DNA of 64,000 nucleotides. It comes from Nocardia vermiculata NBRC 100427. GTDB taxonomy: Bacteria > Actinomycetota > Actinomycetes > Mycobacteriales > Mycobacteriaceae. Every line of letters starts with the position of its first letter. Position 1 is the first letter of the stretch. The translations under genes were made by a program, and so were the position numbers. Location: contig NZ_BDCA01000015.1 of NCBI RefSeq assembly GCF_001613265.1, positions 111,261 to 175,260 on the forward strand. The letters are read 5' to 3'. Below are positions 24,987 through 32,944 of this stretch, in pieces. The notes under the pieces were generated by a model that searched no databases, was not told where the DNA came from, and saw only the letters and a list, made by a program, of their open reading frames with translations.

Positions 24987-26441
24987 ATGACGCGGCGAAG
25001 CGATCAACTCAATGACCGGCAAGGCGATCTCCTGGAACGGATTGCAGACGGCGAGGACCTGAACAGCCCGGAGAGTGCACCCTTGCGAGTCTCGGCTCAC
25101 GCACTACAGTCGCGCGGCCTGGTCACGATCTCGAAACGCAAGGGGTTCTTCGCGGCCGGCATCACCGACGTCGGCAGATACTACCTCAGGCATGGCTACC
25201 ATCCCGAGAACGATCGACCATCAGGCTGGTACTCCCACGGCGATTCGGAGAACGCGGAGGAGCTGATAAGTCGGCTGGGCAAGACACCAAACGGGACCGT
25301 GCGGGTTGTGGAACCGGACGAGAAGACACGAGCCGCCTATCGTGGTGCCGTAGACGCTGCTCGGCGAAGAGGACTCGTCCCGGAAGGTCAGGTGATCCGA
25401 TACACCGGTCGAGCAGAGGGGGACATCGTGGTGCGCCTGCTGGATACCGACGAGGACACCGACACCGACTGGTACCGGATACGACAGCAGGCTCGAAAGT
25501 CGAAGGCCGAGAACAAGAAGATCCCGCCGCAGGATCTGCGAAAACTGCTGATCGACAATCCAGCAGCCCTGCAAGTCAGCAACGGACAGCGGGAGCGGGC
25601 GATGCAGTTCCTGATCGATCTCAATATCGCAGCAGCGAAGCACGATCAAGAAGTTCGGCTGACTCGTCGCGGTGAGCACGCAAAGCTGGGCTACCGCATC
25701 GGCACCGAAAGATGGGAGCTGACACTCGCCGAGGAGCATCTCAACTCCTACGGCCGCCCTGCCGACTACTGGGAGATCACTTCCACGTACACCAAGACGA
25801 CCCCCACAGGACGGCTCCGACTGAAGATCGCTGCGCACCAAGGGTCGACGAATACCCACACGTGGCAGGATCAGAAGCGGTCACCACTCGAACGACGAAT
25901 CCGGTCGATCATCACCGAAATCAAGGCCAGCCACGAGGAAGCGGCACGCACGGCAGAGGACAACTACCGGAAACATCAAGCACATATGGCTGAGGCGAAT
26001 CGCAGACGAATGGAGGAGCGTCGACAATGGGAACAAATCACGGCTGCCGCGAGGCCGCAGGCACAAGCAATGCTGCAGCGCAGAACCATGGTCGCGGCGC
26101 TGGACGCATGGCGCAATGCCCAGGACCTGCGTGAAATCTGCACCATCCTCGACGACAGCGCCGCTGCTGCGGAGCACGCGAACGACCCGCAGGCGGCGAC
26201 GAACCTGCGCAACTGGTGCACCGTCGGCCGAGAGCTGGCCAACCGACTCGACCCCACAACGGGGCCAGCGTCTCTGGCCAACATAGCGTTCGACATCGAG
26301 CCCAGCGTCGACGACTTGCGACCGTTTCTCGAAGGGTGGAGCCCAGACGGCCCGCACCAGGACTACCAGCGAAAGCCGGTTGAGCAGCTGACATTGAGCA
26401 AGCCGTGGCCCCCGGACTGGGAGTTCGGAACGCTTCCGTAG
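24987..26441 (+). CDS. Large accessory protein with winged-helix-like N-terminus
   Basis: The 484-aa product starts MTRRSDQLNDRQGDLLERIA. The first 75 residues look like a winged helix (PLRVSAHALQSRGLVTISKR, AGITDVGRYYLRHG). A middle part (100-320) is mixed alpha/beta with TERWELTLAEEHLNSYGRPA. Then comes a charged coiled coil (about 325-375), and a helical C-terminus containing LDAWRNAQDLREICTILDDS. I recognise no catalytic motif. Similar mobile-island proteins occur in actinomycetes as far as I recall. It is divergent from the Cys/His-module gene with about 300 bases between, so the two may be one unit. Function unknown. Confidence 0.6.
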   Translation: MTRRSDQLNDRQGDLLERIADGEDLNSPESAPLRVSAHALQSRGLVTISKRKGFFAAGITDVGRYYLRHGYHPENDRPSGWYSHGDSENAEELISRLGKTPNGTVRVVEPDEKTRAAYRGAVDAARRRGLVPEGQVIRYTGRAEGDIVVRLLDTDEDTDTDWYRIRQQARKSKAENKKIPPQDLRKLLIDNPAALQVSNGQRERAMQFLIDLNIAAAKHDQEVRLTRRGEHAKLGYRIGTERWELTLAEEHLNSYGRPADYWEITSTYTKTTPTGRLRLKIAAHQGSTNTHTWQDQKRSPLERRIRSIITEIKASHEEAARTAEDNYRKHQAHMAEANRRRMEERRQWEQITAAARPQAQAMLQRRTMVAALDAWRNAQDLREICTILDDSAAAAEHANDPQAATNLRNWCTVGRELANRLDPTTGPASLANIAFDIEPSVDDLRPFLEGWSPDGPHQDYQRKPVEQLTLSKPWPPDWEFGTLP

Positions 26442-26978
26442 ATCATCAGGCACGTCACGAGCGGTGCGCTGCCCACATCGGCCTTCACCCTCCGACCCGC
26501 GCGCGATCACGGGGCTGGCGCTTGGAGCTGGAGCGACTTGTACTGAGAACAGTTCGTGTGCGCTGGAACGCAGGAAAACGAGCACTACTTCTCCGACGGT
26601 GTCCGTGCCCGCCACACGAACCTCCGCCCCCACCCCATTTCGGCACCAACGCCCTCGACCGGCAACGATGACCTCGCGATGCCACGCTGCCGAGGACACA
26701 GCGTCCGTGAGGTGCTCGGCGGATCGGAATCTGTCGACGCTCTCGCGGAAGCCGCATGCAACGCGTCGCCCCAACCGCGATTCATGGAGCCGCACCCAGC
26801 GATCGCAATCCCAATCGTCCCGTGGCGTCCGCTGAATATCTGCTGGTAGCAGCGCATTTCACAACCCTAGGCGCTGATCGGCAGTGGTGATTCGCGGATG
26901 ATGCCAAATCCGTTGCCAAGAACCTCGACAAAGACTGAGGTCGGTCTGAAACCTACTGGTCAGGACCGCCCTTGCTGT
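26442..26978. other. Intergenic, no gene recognised
   Basis: Several frames of 90-120 codons are open on both strands, but they overlap each other, lack ribosome sites and look like high-GC chance frames. The interval leads to the tRNA-Met 3' fragment, so it may be the outer arm of an old integrated element. No integrase is visible. Confidence 0.45.
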
Positions 26979-27025
26979 TAGCGGAGACGGGATTTGAACC
27001 TGCGACCTCTGGGTTATGAGCCCAG
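26979..27025 (-). other. 3' half of a tRNA-Met(CAT), probable attachment-site scar
   Basis: On the minus strand the anticodon arm CTGGG-CTCATAA-CCCAG (27025-27009) is intact with anticodon CAT. It is followed by AGGTC, a T arm with loop TTCAAAT (one A-C mismatch in the stem), acceptor strand CTCCGCT and discriminator A. Upstream there is no D arm or 5' acceptor strand, so it is not a working tRNA. Likeness that stops at the anticodon stem is what site-specific integration into a tRNA 3' end leaves behind. Confidence 0.65.
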
Positions 27026-27171
27026 CGAAGACCAGGCCCGGCGACACTTACGTGCCACCCCCTCCAGCCCGGGTCAGACCCACTTGTCCGCTCTGCCTGG
27101 CCGCGCCCGAACGCGAAGCATCCGACGTGACACCTCACACCACTCTTGTCCTAGCAGCCCCAACAGTCACA

Positions 27172-27192
27172 GGACCCAGCTGGGTTCGAACC
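27172..27192 (-). repeat. Partial copy of the tRNA-Val 3' end
   Basis: GGACCCAGCTGGGTTCGAAC (27172-27191, plus strand) repeats the 3' end of tRNA-Val(CAC) at 27307-27327 with 19 of 21 positions equal over 27172-27192. The copies are 135 bases apart in the same orientation. The match covers the T loop and acceptor strand only. It could be a second, shorter attachment-site remnant, or the edge of a small duplication. Confidence 0.5.
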
Positions 27193-27305
27193 GGGAAAAT
27201 TACGACATTTCCGCAGATCAGACGGCTACACGAGCCGAAAGCCAACCCCGGAGAAACGAAAGGCCAGAACCCAGAAAAGACCCTGACCAGGGAATACAAG
27301 AATTG

Positions 27306-27377
27306 TGGTCCCAGCTGGTTTCGAACCAGCGACCTCTCGCGTGTGAGGCGAGCGCTCTCCCACTGAGCTATGGGACC
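27306..27377 (-). tRNA. tRNA-Val (anticodon CAC)
   Basis: A complete 72-nt cloverleaf. Acceptor GGTCCCA pairs with TGGGACC and the discriminator is A. The D arm has GCTC/GAGC, the anticodon stem is CTCGC/GCGAG with loop CTCACAC giving CAC, and the T arm loop is TTCGAAA. CCA is not encoded. It lies on the opposite strand from the Gly-Cys-Val cluster. Confidence 0.95.
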
Positions 27378-27793
27378 GTGGGGATATTCGGGGCGGCTGG
27401 CGTGCCGTTCCGAACGAGACGAAACTTTAACACGCCCCACCCGTACCACACCAAATCGGGGCTGGACCTGGGAATCCACAGGGGCCGAGCATCGGAGGCG
27501 ATGTACAACTACCGCCGGCACTCAGCGGTGAAATCTCAGTGACTACTTCCCCGTCAGGGCGTCGATTCCGAACGGGAACCCGCGCTGCCAGGCCGTTCCG
27601 ACTCCCAGGAAATGACAGCGCCCGAGTGATTCGCCCCTAACTCCAGGAGCGCCCCGCACACCCCTCCCGGGAATCACACCGTCGTTATTCACTTTTACCC
27701 CCATCTACCAGCCGATTTGTTGCTTGCGCAGGTAGTGGGCTAATGTTTCTTCTCGCAGCCGGAAGGGGCCGAAGCGCCCCGGAAGTGCAGCGT
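27378..27793. promoter_or_regulatory. Divergent tRNA spacer, with likely promoter of the Gly-Cys-Val tRNAs
   Basis: No coding gene is evident in these 416 bases. The stretch just before tRNA-Gly contains TTGCTT (27721-27726) and TAATGT (27742-27747), a loose -35/-10 pair with short spacing. This is a plausible but weak promoter call. The left part should hold the promoter of tRNA-Val(CAC). Confidence 0.35.
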
Positions 27794-27866
27794 GCGGATG
27801 TAGCGCAGCTGGTAGCGCATCACCTTGCCAAGGTGAGGGTCGCGGGTTCGAATCCCGTCATCCGCT
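27794..27866 (+). tRNA. tRNA-Gly (anticodon GCC)
   Basis: A 73-nt cloverleaf. GCGGATG pairs with CATCCGC, the anticodon stem is TCACC/GGTGA with loop TTGCCAA giving GCC, the T loop is TTCGAAT and the discriminator is T, as usual for Gly. It is first of a three-tRNA cluster. Confidence 0.95.
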
Positions 27867-27889
27867 CGAAGGCCAACCCGGCCTTGGTT

Positions 27890-27960
27890 GGCGGTGTGGC
27901 CGAGTGGTGAGGCAACGGCCTGCAAAGCCGTGCACACGGGTTCGATTCCCGTCGCCGCCT
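27890..27960 (+). tRNA. tRNA-Cys (anticodon GCA)
   Basis: A 71-nt cloverleaf. GGCGGTG pairs with CGCCGCC (one G-T), the anticodon stem is ACGGC/GCCGT with loop CTGCAAA giving GCA, and the discriminator is T, as expected for Cys. It lies 23 bases after tRNA-Gly. Confidence 0.95.
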
Positions 27961-27979
27961 CTAAGTTAGAGGTACCCAC

Positions 27980-28054
27980 GCGCGATTAGCTCAGCGGGAG
28001 AGCGCTTCCCTGACACGGAAGAGGTCACTGGTTCAATCCCAGTATCGCGCACCA
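27980..28054 (+). tRNA. tRNA-Val (anticodon GAC), CCA encoded
   Basis: GCGCGAT pairs with ATCGCGC, the anticodon loop is CTGACAC giving GAC, the T loop is TTCAATC, and the discriminator A is followed by an encoded CCA (28052-28054). It is last in the cluster; a strong hairpin terminator follows directly. Confidence 0.95.
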
Positions 28055-28086
28055 AATCAGCCCCCGGTTTTCACCGGGGGCTGATT
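28055..28086 (+). terminator. Rho-independent terminator of the tRNA cluster
   Basis: AATCAGCCCCCGGT (28055-28068) pairs perfectly with ACCGGGGGCTGATT (28073-28086) around a 4-base loop TTTC, followed by TCATTT. It begins right after the CCA of tRNA-Val(GAC). Confidence 0.9.
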
Positions 28087-28165
28087 TCATTTCTGGACCT
28101 TCAAGCGCGTTCGACACCCCACACCCCCGCAAAGCGTATTCACGCTGGTGAACCGACACCCAACA

Positions 28166-28321
28166 TCATCGCAACTCGTCCTCTGCTTCGATCCGCTGCC
28201 GAATCGCCTCCACACTCCGATCCTTCGGAACCCGCTCCGGCCAGAAGATGACGGCAACCAGCACGCCGAACGGTAGACCGAGCACAACCACCCAACCGAG
28301 AACGATCCAGATGTCGCTCAA
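28166..28321 (-). CDS. 51-aa single-span membrane protein
   Basis: A TTG at 28321, with GGAG five bases upstream, opens a 51-codon frame that starts (M/L)SDIWIVLGWVVVLGLPFG, a membrane span to about residue 26. A charged cytoplasmic helix ending RIEAEDELR follows. The TTG overlaps the TGA of the upstream gene (TTGA), supporting coupled translation. The shape resembles small phage-shock- or toxin-like membrane peptides, but no family is recognised. It is the second gene of a pair divergent from an XRE regulator. Confidence 0.55.
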   Translation of the reverse strand: MSDIWIVLGWVVVLGLPFGVLVAVIFWPERVPKDRSVEAIRQRIEAEDELR

Positions 28322-28551
28322 TGCTCCTGGCCCCCTTGCCACCCCTCATCCTGCCCAGCCGGAGGTGGTGCATCCCCGACGAAGGACGTGCCCGGCGTAC
28401 CCATTTCGGTCGGCAAGTCCTCATCGGCGCAGCCGACTTCCGCCGCCCACGCATCGATCGCCTCCGGCCATCCGTCCGGTCCGACGACGAACCACGTCCC
28501 CTCACCGTCTTGCAGATACCGTCCCGAAGAACCTCGTTGTTCCGCCACCAC
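28318..28551 (-). CDS. Small acidic hypothetical protein divergent from the XRE gene
   Basis: From GTG at 28551 (GGAAGGGG just upstream) the product is about 77 aa. It contains RYLQDGEGTWFVVGPDGWPE followed by an acidic, Gly/Pro-rich tail. The frame is open further upstream to 28743, but that would overlap the start of the XRE gene, so the start is uncertain. Its stop overlaps the next gene's start. Small acidic proteins divergent from XRE regulators are common in actinomycetes; no family is assigned. Confidence 0.45.
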   Translation of the reverse strand: MVAEQRGSSGRYLQDGEGTWFVVGPDGWPEAIDAWAAEVGCADEDLPTEMGTPGTSFVGDAPPPAGQDEGWQGGQEH

Positions 28552-28723
28552 TCCCCTTCCGCCGTCCCCTGCTGATTCGCACCCACGGCCGAGGCGATCG
28601 CACTCGACGGCGGGGCTTGTAGTGGAGCTTTGCAAGCGATGCGCGGAACTCTGTTCCCTGCCGGAACACATGGAACAATGCACGTAAGGCGTTGAACTCG
28701 AGGGGAAAGCGCAGGTACTCACC

Positions 28724-29935
28724 ATGACCGACGAAACAGACACCTATATCGGTCAACGGGTACGCCAGATACGAGCTCGGCGCGGCATCACACAACAGGT
28801 CCTGGCCGACCGCGCGGGCCTGAACCGTTCAGTGCTGGCCAAGTACGAAACCGGCCTCCGACCGGTGGATTCGCGCCGCACCATGCTGGCCCTGGCCCAG
28901 GCGCTCGGTTGCACGCTCGGGGATCTGACAGGGCACGAGCAAGACAAGTTCGATCCATCCACCGCTGGATTTCATTCGGCTGTACCGGAACTCGAAACCG
29001 TGTTGTGGGCCAAAGGCAACGTCACCGATACGCGACCGCCGATGCCGCTGGACGAGCTGGCGAACCTCAACCGAAAAGCAACGAAGCTCCGTCATGACTG
29101 CGACTACGCGACACTGGGGCCGATACTCGCACCGATGCTTACCGACGCCTACCGGCATGTGCGGGACGCCGATACCGAGCAGGCATGGGACGCCCTCGCA
29201 ACGGTCTCCTACGGTATTGCTTCGGCGCTGCGAGCCCGCGGCTACCACGCGCTCGCATGGAATGCCGCGCAGGAAGCCGAAGGTGCGGCGAGCCACGTCG
29301 GGACGACCGCGCCCATCGCTGCCGCAGCCTTCATCCAAGGTCAGATCCTGCTGTCTCGCCCTGGCGCCCTACCTGCGGCATTGGCGAACACTGTCGGCAC
29401 CGCTGAGAAGATCGCATCCGAAGTGCGTACGCTCGGCGAGGTCGAGACATTCGGGATGCTGCATCTGCAGGGTTCGATCGTGGCAGCCACGCTCGGCGGC
29501 GATCCCGAACCGCATCTGATCGAGGCAGCCGAACAAGCAGACCGGCTTCCCGAAACGAAACCGAACACGTCGATGGCGCGCAACGAATCGTTCGGCCCGG
29601 CGAATGTTCAGCTCTGGCGCATGTCGGCCGCGGTCGAGCGGCGCGAGCCCGGCCAGGTTCTCGCCCTCGCACCGACGGTGTCGCCGAGTGCTCTGCCGAA
29701 CGAAGGACGCCGCGCTCAATACTTCGTGGAGATCGGCAAGGCTCACGCCATGCAGAAGAACTACCGAGAATCGCTCTACGCGCTGCTCCGCGCGGAACAC
29801 GCTGCGCCACAGCATGTCAGGACCATGCCGCCGGTACGAGAACTGGTCGGGCACATGATGCGCACGGCGCGCCGTGACTTGACCGCCGGCGATCTGGGCA
29901 AACTAGCACAGCGTGTCGGCGTCGTACCCGGCTGA
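28724..29935 (+). CDS. XRE-family regulator with TPR-like C-terminal domain
   Basis: The 403-aa protein has an N-terminal XRE helix-turn-helix (residues about 8-65; QIRARRGITQQVLADRAGLN, RSVLAKYETGLRPV, LAQALGCTLGDLTG). A long all-helical region with repeated A-x-x-A pairs follows, typical of the TPR-like sensor domains of large actinomycete XRE proteins. Such regulators often bind peptides or partner proteins. It is divergent from a pair of short genes whose products may be its partners. It lies beside a tRNA cluster, a common place for integrated DNA. Confidence 0.82.
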   Translation: MTDETDTYIGQRVRQIRARRGITQQVLADRAGLNRSVLAKYETGLRPVDSRRTMLALAQALGCTLGDLTGHEQDKFDPSTAGFHSAVPELETVLWAKGNVTDTRPPMPLDELANLNRKATKLRHDCDYATLGPILAPMLTDAYRHVRDADTEQAWDALATVSYGIASALRARGYHALAWNAAQEAEGAASHVGTTAPIAAAAFIQGQILLSRPGALPAALANTVGTAEKIASEVRTLGEVETFGMLHLQGSIVAATLGGDPEPHLIEAAEQADRLPETKPNTSMARNESFGPANVQLWRMSAAVERREPGQVLALAPTVSPSALPNEGRRAQYFVEIGKAHAMQKNYRESLYALLRAEHAAPQHVRTMPPVRELVGHMMRTARRDLTAGDLGKLAQRVGVVPG

Positions 29936-30018
29936 CGTTCTCGAAGCAGGATTCCACGCAGCCATACCGGCTGGCCCGCGGGATCCGAGCTGTTTCATGC
30001 ATATCGAACGGAGATCAG

Positions 30019-30885
30019 ATGGACGACGTCCCGCCAGGGCGAGGGGGACGAAACACAGCAACAGGAAGACAGTCGGAACCGGCGGCAGAGCCTGTTCGCA
30101 GCGCACCCTTCTCATGGCCGCTGATCGTGCTCTTCCTGCTCGCCGTCCTCCTCGCGTCCGGACTGTTCCTCTGGCTGCAAGCAGTGTTCGGGACCGCGCT
30201 GGGAGCCGGGGACGGCGATTCTGCCCAGTGGGTTCAGTTCGGGCCCGCGCTCGCGATTGCCGCGGTGGTTGTGTACCGGCGGTGCACGGGTCTCGAGTCG
30301 GCGGATCTTCGTAGCGGTGTGCGTACCGGGCGTGCGACGTGGCAGCAGGCTGCATTGGGGGTGGGGTGTGGCGCCGCCGGCATGCTCGTGTGGTTGGTCC
30401 TGATGCGGGTGTTCGGCCTCACCGATTCCCTGTTCACTCCGATCGCTGAGGGGTGGGTGCTGCCGACCGTGTTGGTTTGGACGGTGCTGGGGTCTTTCGG
30501 GGAAGAGCTCGGGTGGCGTGGGTTTCTGCAGCCGCAACTGCAGGGCAGGCTCGGGTTCTGGGCCGGCACTGTTGCCACCGGGTTACTGTGGGGCGCTTGG
30601 CATATTCAAGTGTTCGGGGAGGGGGCGATCTATGCGATCGGCTTTCTCGCCAACACGGTCGCGCTCTCCTTCCTGATGGCCTTTCTGATCGGCCGTGGCA
30701 CCGTCGGGGCGGTGTGGATCGCGGGGTCGGTGCATGCGGCTGTCGATCTGGCCGGGTACCTGCACGGCCCTGGAAGCGGGGACGGTGCGGGTCAGGTGTG
30801 GTTGCAGGCGATCGTCTTCAGCGGGGTCGCCGCGGTGGCCGGACTGCTCACCTATCGGTTCGGAGGACCAGAGCGGCGAGGATGA
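30019..30885 (+). CDS. CPBP-family (Abi/Rce1-like) membrane protease
   Basis: The 288-aa protein has about eight membrane spans starting near residue 33. The three CPBP motifs are present: EExxxR at 162-167 (GEELGWRGF), His195 in LLWGAWH, and His239 in SVHAAVD. In Rce1-type enzymes these residues bind metal and cleave prenylated or other membrane-linked proteins; bacterial members act in bacteriocin immunity or in unknown roles. Its 3' end overlaps the convergent TetR gene by 38 bases. The N-terminal 30 residues are polar and cytoplasmic. Confidence 0.85.
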   Translation: MDDVPPGRGGRNTATGRQSEPAAEPVRSAPFSWPLIVLFLLAVLLASGLFLWLQAVFGTALGAGDGDSAQWVQFGPALAIAAVVVYRRCTGLESADLRSGVRTGRATWQQAALGVGCGAAGMLVWLVLMRVFGLTDSLFTPIAEGWVLPTVLVWTVLGSFGEELGWRGFLQPQLQGRLGFWAGTVATGLLWGAWHIQVFGEGAIYAIGFLANTVALSFLMAFLIGRGTVGAVWIAGSVHAAVDLAGYLHGPGSGDGAGQVWLQAIVFSGVAAVAGLLTYRFGGPERRG

Positions 30886-31462
30886 TGTCCTGCGCCGCAC
30901 GGACCGTGGGCGCGTAGGCGGAGGGATCGCGGCCGATGCGTTCGGCTCCGGCCCGCATCGCGCCGGACAACAGTTCCACCGTGAGCCCGATGTCACCGGT
31001 GTCGCGGAATTCACCGCGTTCGATGCCGGCGCGGACAACGTTCTCCACCTCGGCCACGATCGCGTGGAACGGGTTGTGTGGGCCCTTCGGTAACTCGTCG
31101 ACCAGCGGGCCCGATCCGGGTCTGAACATCGGTTGCATGGCCTGATCGGTGGATGCCTGCAGGACCGCCTCGACGATCTCCTGGAGCCGTTGGGCAGCGG
31201 GGTCGCCGGCGCGGGCGGCGATGGTCGTGACACGGTCGAGCGCGGGCCGGCTCGCTCGCTCGGTGAGTGCCAGCACCAGTGCGGTTTTGTCGCGGGCGTA
31301 GTTGTACAGGGTGTTGCGCGCGAGTCCGGCGCGGGCGGCGATGTGCCCCATGGTGATCGAGTCGTAGGAGCGTTCGAGCAGCAGCTGCCGCATCGCCTCG
31401 GCGAGCGCGGCCCACACCATCTCGTGATGCTCTTCGATGGTGGCTGCCTTGATCCGCGGCAT
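30848..31462 (-). CDS. TetR-family transcriptional regulator
   Basis: The 204-aa protein starts MPRIKAATIEEHHEMVWAAL and has a TetR helix-turn-helix at about 12-58 (ITMGHIAARAGLARNTLYNY). Its ligand domain resembles regulators of small organic compounds. It lies eight bases after the SnoaL-like gene, so the two form an operon. Upstream of that operon is a perfect 17-bp inverted repeat that is very probably its own operator. The start at 31462 excludes a low-quality upstream extension. Confidence 0.88.
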   Translation of the reverse strand: MPRIKAATIEEHHEMVWAALAEAMRQLLLERSYDSITMGHIAARAGLARNTLYNYARDKTALVLALTERASRPALDRVTTIAARAGDPAAQRLQEIVEAVLQASTDQAMQPMFRPGSGPLVDELPKGPHNPFHAIVAEVENVVRAGIERGEFRDTGDIGLTVELLSGAMRAGAERIGRDPSAYAPTVRAAQDIILAALVLRTDR

Positions 31463-31470
31463 CGGGCCCC

Positions 31471-31932
31471 CTACCCGGCAGCCAGGGCGGCGCTCGACAG
31501 GTGCGGGTTCTCCTGATGCGCCGAGGTGAGTTTCACCCGGGTCAGGCGCCAGCCTTCCGGCGTGCGGACCGCGTCGTTGTCGTAGAAGCCGACGACCAGC
31601 CACCGGTTGGGTCCTTCGGTGTAGCCGTCCGGGAGCCAGTGCTCGGCGCGGACGTGCGCGTGGATCGTCGCGGTGTCACCGTCGATATCGATGACATGGC
31701 CGGTGATGGCGTGATGAGTCGCGGTGTACGGCGCGAACGAGGCACGCAGGATTTCGACGTAATCGGCCAGCGGTGAGCTCGTCGGCGGAATATCCGCCAC
31801 CGAGGAGAAGTCGAGCGTGAGCGGGTCGGTGAAGACCTTGCCGGGCAGTTCGGTGAACTCCTTCAGATCGGCGATATCGGCATAGTGGCTCATCAATTCG
31901 ATGAGTTCCGCGCGGTCGCTGAGCGTATTCAT
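31471..31932 (-). CDS. SnoaL/NTF2-like domain protein
   Basis: The 153-aa product starts MNTLSDRAELIELMSHYADI and has the SnoaL-like pattern: N-terminal helices, then LTLDFSSVAD, THHAITGHVIDIDGDTATIH and a final strand pair ending in GWRLTRVKLT. GGAGAG upstream of ATG 31932 overlaps an alternative ATG, so the downstream one is preferred. It is coupled to the TetR gene. In this family such proteins are often dehydratase- or isomerase-like; the substrate is probably the ligand sensed by the TetR, which is inference. Confidence 0.78.
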   Translation of the reverse strand: MNTLSDRAELIELMSHYADIADLKEFTELPGKVFTDPLTLDFSSVADIPPTSSPLADYVEILRASFAPYTATHHAITGHVIDIDGDTATIHAHVRAEHWLPDGYTEGPNRWLVVGFYDNDAVRTPEGWRLTRVKLTSAHQENPHLSSAALAAG

Positions 31933-31977
31933 CTCACTCTCCATTCGGTCCGGGCCATGTGGTGGTCGAGAATCTAT

Positions 31978-32014
31978 GCGACAACCTGTCGTAAAGGTTA
32001 CGACAGGTTGTCGC
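31978..32014. promoter_or_regulatory. Perfect 17-bp inverted repeat, double TetR operator
   Basis: GCGACAACCTGTCGTAA (31978-31994) and TTACGACAGGTTGTCGC (31998-32014) are exact reverse complements separated by AGG. Each arm itself contains CGACA-n3-TGTCG (31979-31991 and 32001-32013), so two dimers could bind 22 bases apart. It lies 46 bases before the SnoaL/TetR operon. Confidence 0.82.
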
Positions 32015-32059
32015 TAAACTCAATGATGCCGGTGGGAGGCCCGGAACACGGGGCGTCCG

Positions 32060-32824
32060 CTAGGCGATCCGCACCCCGAGGACTCGTTCGAGCGTGCGGG
32101 CTCCCCCGTTCGTCACGCGCAGGGTCCGCCGGCCTCCCGGCCGTTCCACCCATCCGGCGGATTCCATGCGGGTCAGCACCGCTGCACCGAGGGCCCCGCT
32201 GAGGTGATGGCGTTGTTCGCTCCAGTCGACACAGAAGCGCAGCAACGGACGCCGCCCGCCACGGGCTACATCGAGGTCGACGCCCAGTTCGCCGAACAGA
32301 GCCTCGGCATTCGGGCCCAGCCGATACGGATGCTCCCGCAGTGGTGCGGAGAGCGGATCCCCCTGCGCGCGTTCGGTTCCCGCGATGCCATCGGTGCGGG
32401 ACAGAGCCTGGTGATCCAGCAGCGCCTCGGTGACCGCGACGCCCAGTTGCCCGGCGAGATGGTCGTAGCAGCTGCGAGCCCGGCGTAATGCCGCGGCGCG
32501 GGTCGATTCCCGGAGCGAACGGACCGGGCGGCTCGGGGCCAGGACGGCCAGGGCCTCGATCGCCGCGCCGACCTCCGGTCCGGCGATGCGGTAGTAGCGG
32601 TGCCGACCGGACCGCTCCACGGTGAGCAGACCGCCCTCGACCAGGCGGGCGAGATGGGCGCTGGCGGTGGAGGCCACGACGCCGGATTCCGCGGCCAGGA
32701 CCGAGGCCGGGAGTGCCCGGCCATCGGCCAGGCCGATCATCATGCGCGCCCGAGTCGCGTCCGCCAGCAGAGCGCCGACGGACGCGATGTCGGAATAGCC
32801 GTAGAGGGGCCGGCGATCGGTCAT
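32060..32824 (-). CDS. ArsR-type winged-helix regulator
   Basis: The 254-aa protein has an ArsR-like winged helix near the N-terminus (residues about 8-95; ASVGALLADATRARMMIGLA, SGVVASTASAHLARLVEGGL, VERSGRHRYYRIAG). A second, C-terminal half, with RRARSCYDHLAGQLGVAVTE and FCVDWSEQRHHLSGALGAAV, may bind effector. Two-domain ArsR proteins of this length are known in actinomycetes. The ATG at 32824 is chosen by homology; it is divergent from the MFS exporter start with 120 bases between, so it probably controls that exporter. Confidence 0.8.
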   Translation of the reverse strand: MTDRRPLYGYSDIASVGALLADATRARMMIGLADGRALPASVLAAESGVVASTASAHLARLVEGGLLTVERSGRHRYYRIAGPEVGAAIEALAVLAPSRPVRSLRESTRAAALRRARSCYDHLAGQLGVAVTEALLDHQALSRTDGIAGTERAQGDPLSAPLREHPYRLGPNAEALFGELGVDLDVARGGRRPLLRFCVDWSEQRHHLSGALGAAVLTRMESAGWVERPGGRRTLRVTNGGARTLERVLGVRIA

Positions 32825-32944
32825 GACACCAGTCTGCCGCCCGGACACTTCGGTACTCACCGAATCGTGGATGCACCGGCGGGTGAGCTGCGCAGCGGCG
32901 ACAGTTCGGTCCAGGGCGAAGGGTTTCGCTCCCACACTGGCGAT

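Noticed and set aside
26442..26850. Several 60-300-codon frames on both strands
   Set aside because: They overlap each other, have no ribosome site and no recognisable residues. I treat the region as non-coding.
26930..26968. Inverted repeat near GGTC/GACC before the tRNA-Met fragment
   Set aside because: The pairing is short and interrupted, within what chance gives.
27172..27200. Possible second tRNA gene
   Set aside because: Only the T loop and acceptor strand match; there is no anticodon or D arm. I list it as a partial repeat only.
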